Below are positions 62,640-64,000 of a stretch of DNA of 64,000 nt, piece after piece. How positions within the stretch are numbered: the stretch's first letter is position 1; each line of letters starts with the position of its first letter. The notes below the pieces were generated by a model. That model had not been told where the DNA came from. It was given only the letters and a program-made list of their open reading frames with translations, and made no database searches. The DNA is from a bacterium (lineage in GTDB: Bacteria > Bacteroidota > Ignavibacteria > Kapaibacteriales > UBA2268): assembly GCA_030431515.1 (NCBI GenBank), contig JAUIIX010000007.1, positions 1 to 64,000 on the forward strand, given 5' to 3'. The position numbers and the translations under genes were made by a program.

Positions 62640-63362
62640 TTAATGTGTTACTTCTTCTTTGTTTTCTTCAGCTTCTACTTTTTCTTCTTCAGTAGTTTCT
62701 GTTTCTTCAACAACTTCTTCTTTTACTGGCTCACTTGTATCTTCACTTAAAGATTTAGTTAATCCAGCATACCATTTATCATACTCATCCTGAGATAACA
62801 CTTTAATTTTAGTGTACATATTCCAGTGCCTTACACCACAGTATTCAGCACAAGTAATATCATAAACACCAATTTCTAGTGGTGAAATAGCATATTGTGT
62901 TGTTCTTCCAGGTACAGCATCTTCTTTGATTCTAAATGATGGTATATAAAAACTATGAAGTACATCATAAGATGATATATCAAATCTAGTTGTTTTATTA
63001 ACAGGTACATATAATGTATCTAAACTAGCACCATTTTCATAATTAAAATCCCAGTCAAATTGTTTTGCCATTACTCCAATAACATAATCAGGATCATCTA
63101 ATAAATCTCTATTTGTATCAAAGTCAGCATAACCAACATAAAACATTGAAATTACAATTATAGTTGGAACTACAATCCATACAGTTTCAAGTGCTGCACT
63201 ACCATGTGTTTGAATAGGTTTTTTATTTCTTTTATGACTGTATTTATATACAAAATATAGCATAACAGCGGTAACACCCAGTAACATAATTACGGATATT
63301 ACCATTATATACATCATTGCAAAATCTACTTGATCTGCATATTTTGAAATTGAGTTAAACAT
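62640..63362 (-). CDS. coxB: Cytochrome c oxidase subunit II
   Basis: 240 residues. Two N-terminal transmembrane helices (about 15-40 and 60-80) precede the cupredoxin CuA domain. CuA ligands are visible: His136 in VLHSFYIPSF, Cys171 and Cys175 in CAEYCGVRHWNM, His179 and Met182. WDFNYENG is the electron-entry aromatic patch. The C-terminus (about 207-240) is a very acidic Glu/Thr tail. There is no fused cytochrome c domain, so the separate membrane cytochrome at 60317 may take that role. Its ATG overlaps the preceding subunit IV stop. Confidence 0.95.
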   Translation of the reverse strand: MFNSISKYADQVDFAMMYIMVISVIMLLGVTAVMLYFVYKYSHKRNKKPIQTHGSAALETVWIVVPTIIVISMFYVGYADFDTNRDLLDDPDYVIGVMAKQFDWDFNYENGASLDTLYVPVNKTTRFDISSYDVLHSFYIPSFRIKEDAVPGRTTQYAISPLEIGVYDITCAEYCGVRHWNMYTKIKVLSQDEYDKWYAGLTKSLSEDTSEPVKEEVVEETETTEEEKVEAEENKEEVTH

Positions 63363-63676
63363 TAAGAACCCCCTATAAATACATCAAACCCTAAGAATAT
63401 TATTACTAATGCAATAATAACTCCACAGCCAGCAGCGAATACTTTAACTAATATGTTATCAAATTTTACGTGCATAAAGTAATTAAGTACTAACATTGAC
63501 TTAATACAAGCAATTAATAATGCTAAAGGAACAGTGTACATTCCCATATCAACACCTGCAATAGCAACTGTTAATCCAGTAAGTGCAATTAAGCCAATCC
63601 AAATAGCAGTATAGAATCCATAACCTGGATGTTCTTCGTGATGCTCTTCTTCATGTAATTCAGCGTGATTAGACAT
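63362..63676 (-). CDS. Cytochrome c oxidase subunit IV-type small membrane protein
   Basis: 104 residues with a His/Glu-rich N-terminus (HAELHEEEHHEEHPGYGFYT) and three hydrophobic helices (about 24-44, 50-70, 80-100). MLVLNYFMHVKFDN is the characteristic central stretch of the caa3/bo3-type subunit IV family (prokaryotic COX4). It stabilises the core subunits. It is located between coxC and coxB, with one-base overlap to coxB. Confidence 0.88.
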   Translation of the reverse strand: MSNHAELHEEEHHEEHPGYGFYTAIWIGLIALTGLTVAIAGVDMGMYTVPLALLIACIKSMLVLNYFMHVKFDNILVKVFAAGCGVIIALVIIFLGFDVFIGGS

Positions 63677-63691
63677 TAATCAATCCTTAAA

Positions 63692-64000
63692 TTAATGTAA
63701 TAAATAAAATAATGGAAACAAGAAAATCCAAATCAAATCAACTAAGTGCCAATAAAGACCACTATTTTCTAAGATAATGTATTTGTCTTTATTGATATGT
63801 TTTTTAACGATGAATACCATACATACTGCAATAATAATTGCACCAACTATTACGTGAAATGTATGTAGTCCAGTCATTAAATAATATAAACCAAAGAATG
63901 ATATTTCACCTTGTGGCATTTCAGCTACATGATCAGAACCTGGATAGATTCCATGATGAATTTTAGCTGACCATTCAAAATACTTGTTTACTAAGAAGGT
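63692..64000 (-). CDS. coxC: Cytochrome c oxidase subunit III (N-terminus cut by window edge)
   Basis: The visible 102 codons continue in frame to base 64000 without a start. They read AKIHHGIYPGSDHVAEMPQG, then FFGLYYLMTGLHTFHVIVG, and end WHLVDLIWIFLFPLFYLL. These are the last helices of subunit III (GxHxxHVxxG and WHFVDxVWIxLF patterns). An internal Met at 63919 is not the true start. The catalytic subunit I gene must lie beyond the right edge. Confidence 0.93.
   Translation of the reverse strand, partial: TFLVNKYFEWSAKIHHGIYPGSDHVAEMPQGEISFFGLYYLMTGLHTFHVIVGAIIIAVCMVFIVKKHINKDKYIILENSGLYWHLVDLIWIFLFPLFYLLH

Overview
The window is a very AT-rich bacterial chromosome segment. Several secreted proteins end in type IX secretion (T9SS) sorting domains. 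Several genes are preceded by promoters of the Bacteroidota type (TTTG, about 19-20 bases, TAnnTTTG; clearest at 48022-48052 and 20067-20098). Together with TonB-dependent and OmpA-type outer-membrane proteins, this points to the Bacteroidota/Chlorobiota (FCB) group. The short form of IspG and the MEP isoprenoid pathway are compatible with a deep-branching member such as Ignavibacteria or Kapabacteria, but that placement is inference.

Layout. 1-4.2 kb: a minus-strand carotenoid operon (DUF2141 protein, CrtI/CrtN-like desaturase, class-3 aldehyde dehydrogenase, CrtP-like oxidoreductase running off the left edge). 4.3-8.4 kb: tRNA-Lys, dxs and an OmpA-type protein. 8.5-14 kb: a T9SS-secreted GH30-like protein and a NERD-helicase-WYL-like fusion. 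14-20.9 kb: ispG, a rhomboid protease, two MscS channels, rplU-rpmA and a sirtuin. 21-22.5 kb: a lipoprotein with an MlaF-like ATPase, and a fragment of a nucleotide cyclase. 22.5-28.6 kb: a dispersed repeat, an 11-bp tandem repeat, and a large cysteine-rich T9SS protein whose signal-peptide frame is interrupted by a (TA)14 tract, with a second T9SS protein behind it. 28.7-33.4 kb: malic enzyme-phosphotransacetylase, biotin carboxylase and Hsp33.

33.5-42.6 kb is an accessory region: an EcoRV-like restriction-modification pair, a DUF1016 remnant, AlbA_2 regulators (one intact, one with two in-frame stops, one reduced to a tail), a DUF2200 protein and a TonB-receptor cluster. 42.7-46.7 kb: a transaldolase-like protein, a MerR/TipAS regulator and a K+-dependent membrane pyrophosphatase. 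46.8-51.5 kb: small secreted proteins and lipoproteins, with an AlkD-like/SRPBCC cassette between two 97-bp direct repeats. 51.6-54.8 kb: rimO, then an island of inverted dispersed repeats around one terminase-small-subunit-like gene. 54.8-60.1 kb: an Omp85-type barrel, a lipoprotein, a PAP2 phosphatase, a response-regulator/PP2C phosphatase, and an ECF sigma factor with an anti-sigma factor that appears to span both membranes. 60.3-64 kb: a cytochrome c oxidase cluster running off the right edge.

Dxs and IspG would supply isoprenoids to the carotenoid operon and to CtaB. The strongest unusual signals are the candidate phase-variable signal peptide (22827-22906), the dual-membrane anti-sigma factor (58277-59494), the 97-bp repeat-bounded cassette, the dispersed repeat shared by 22.5 kb and 53.3 kb, and the repeat island at 53.0-54.7 kb.
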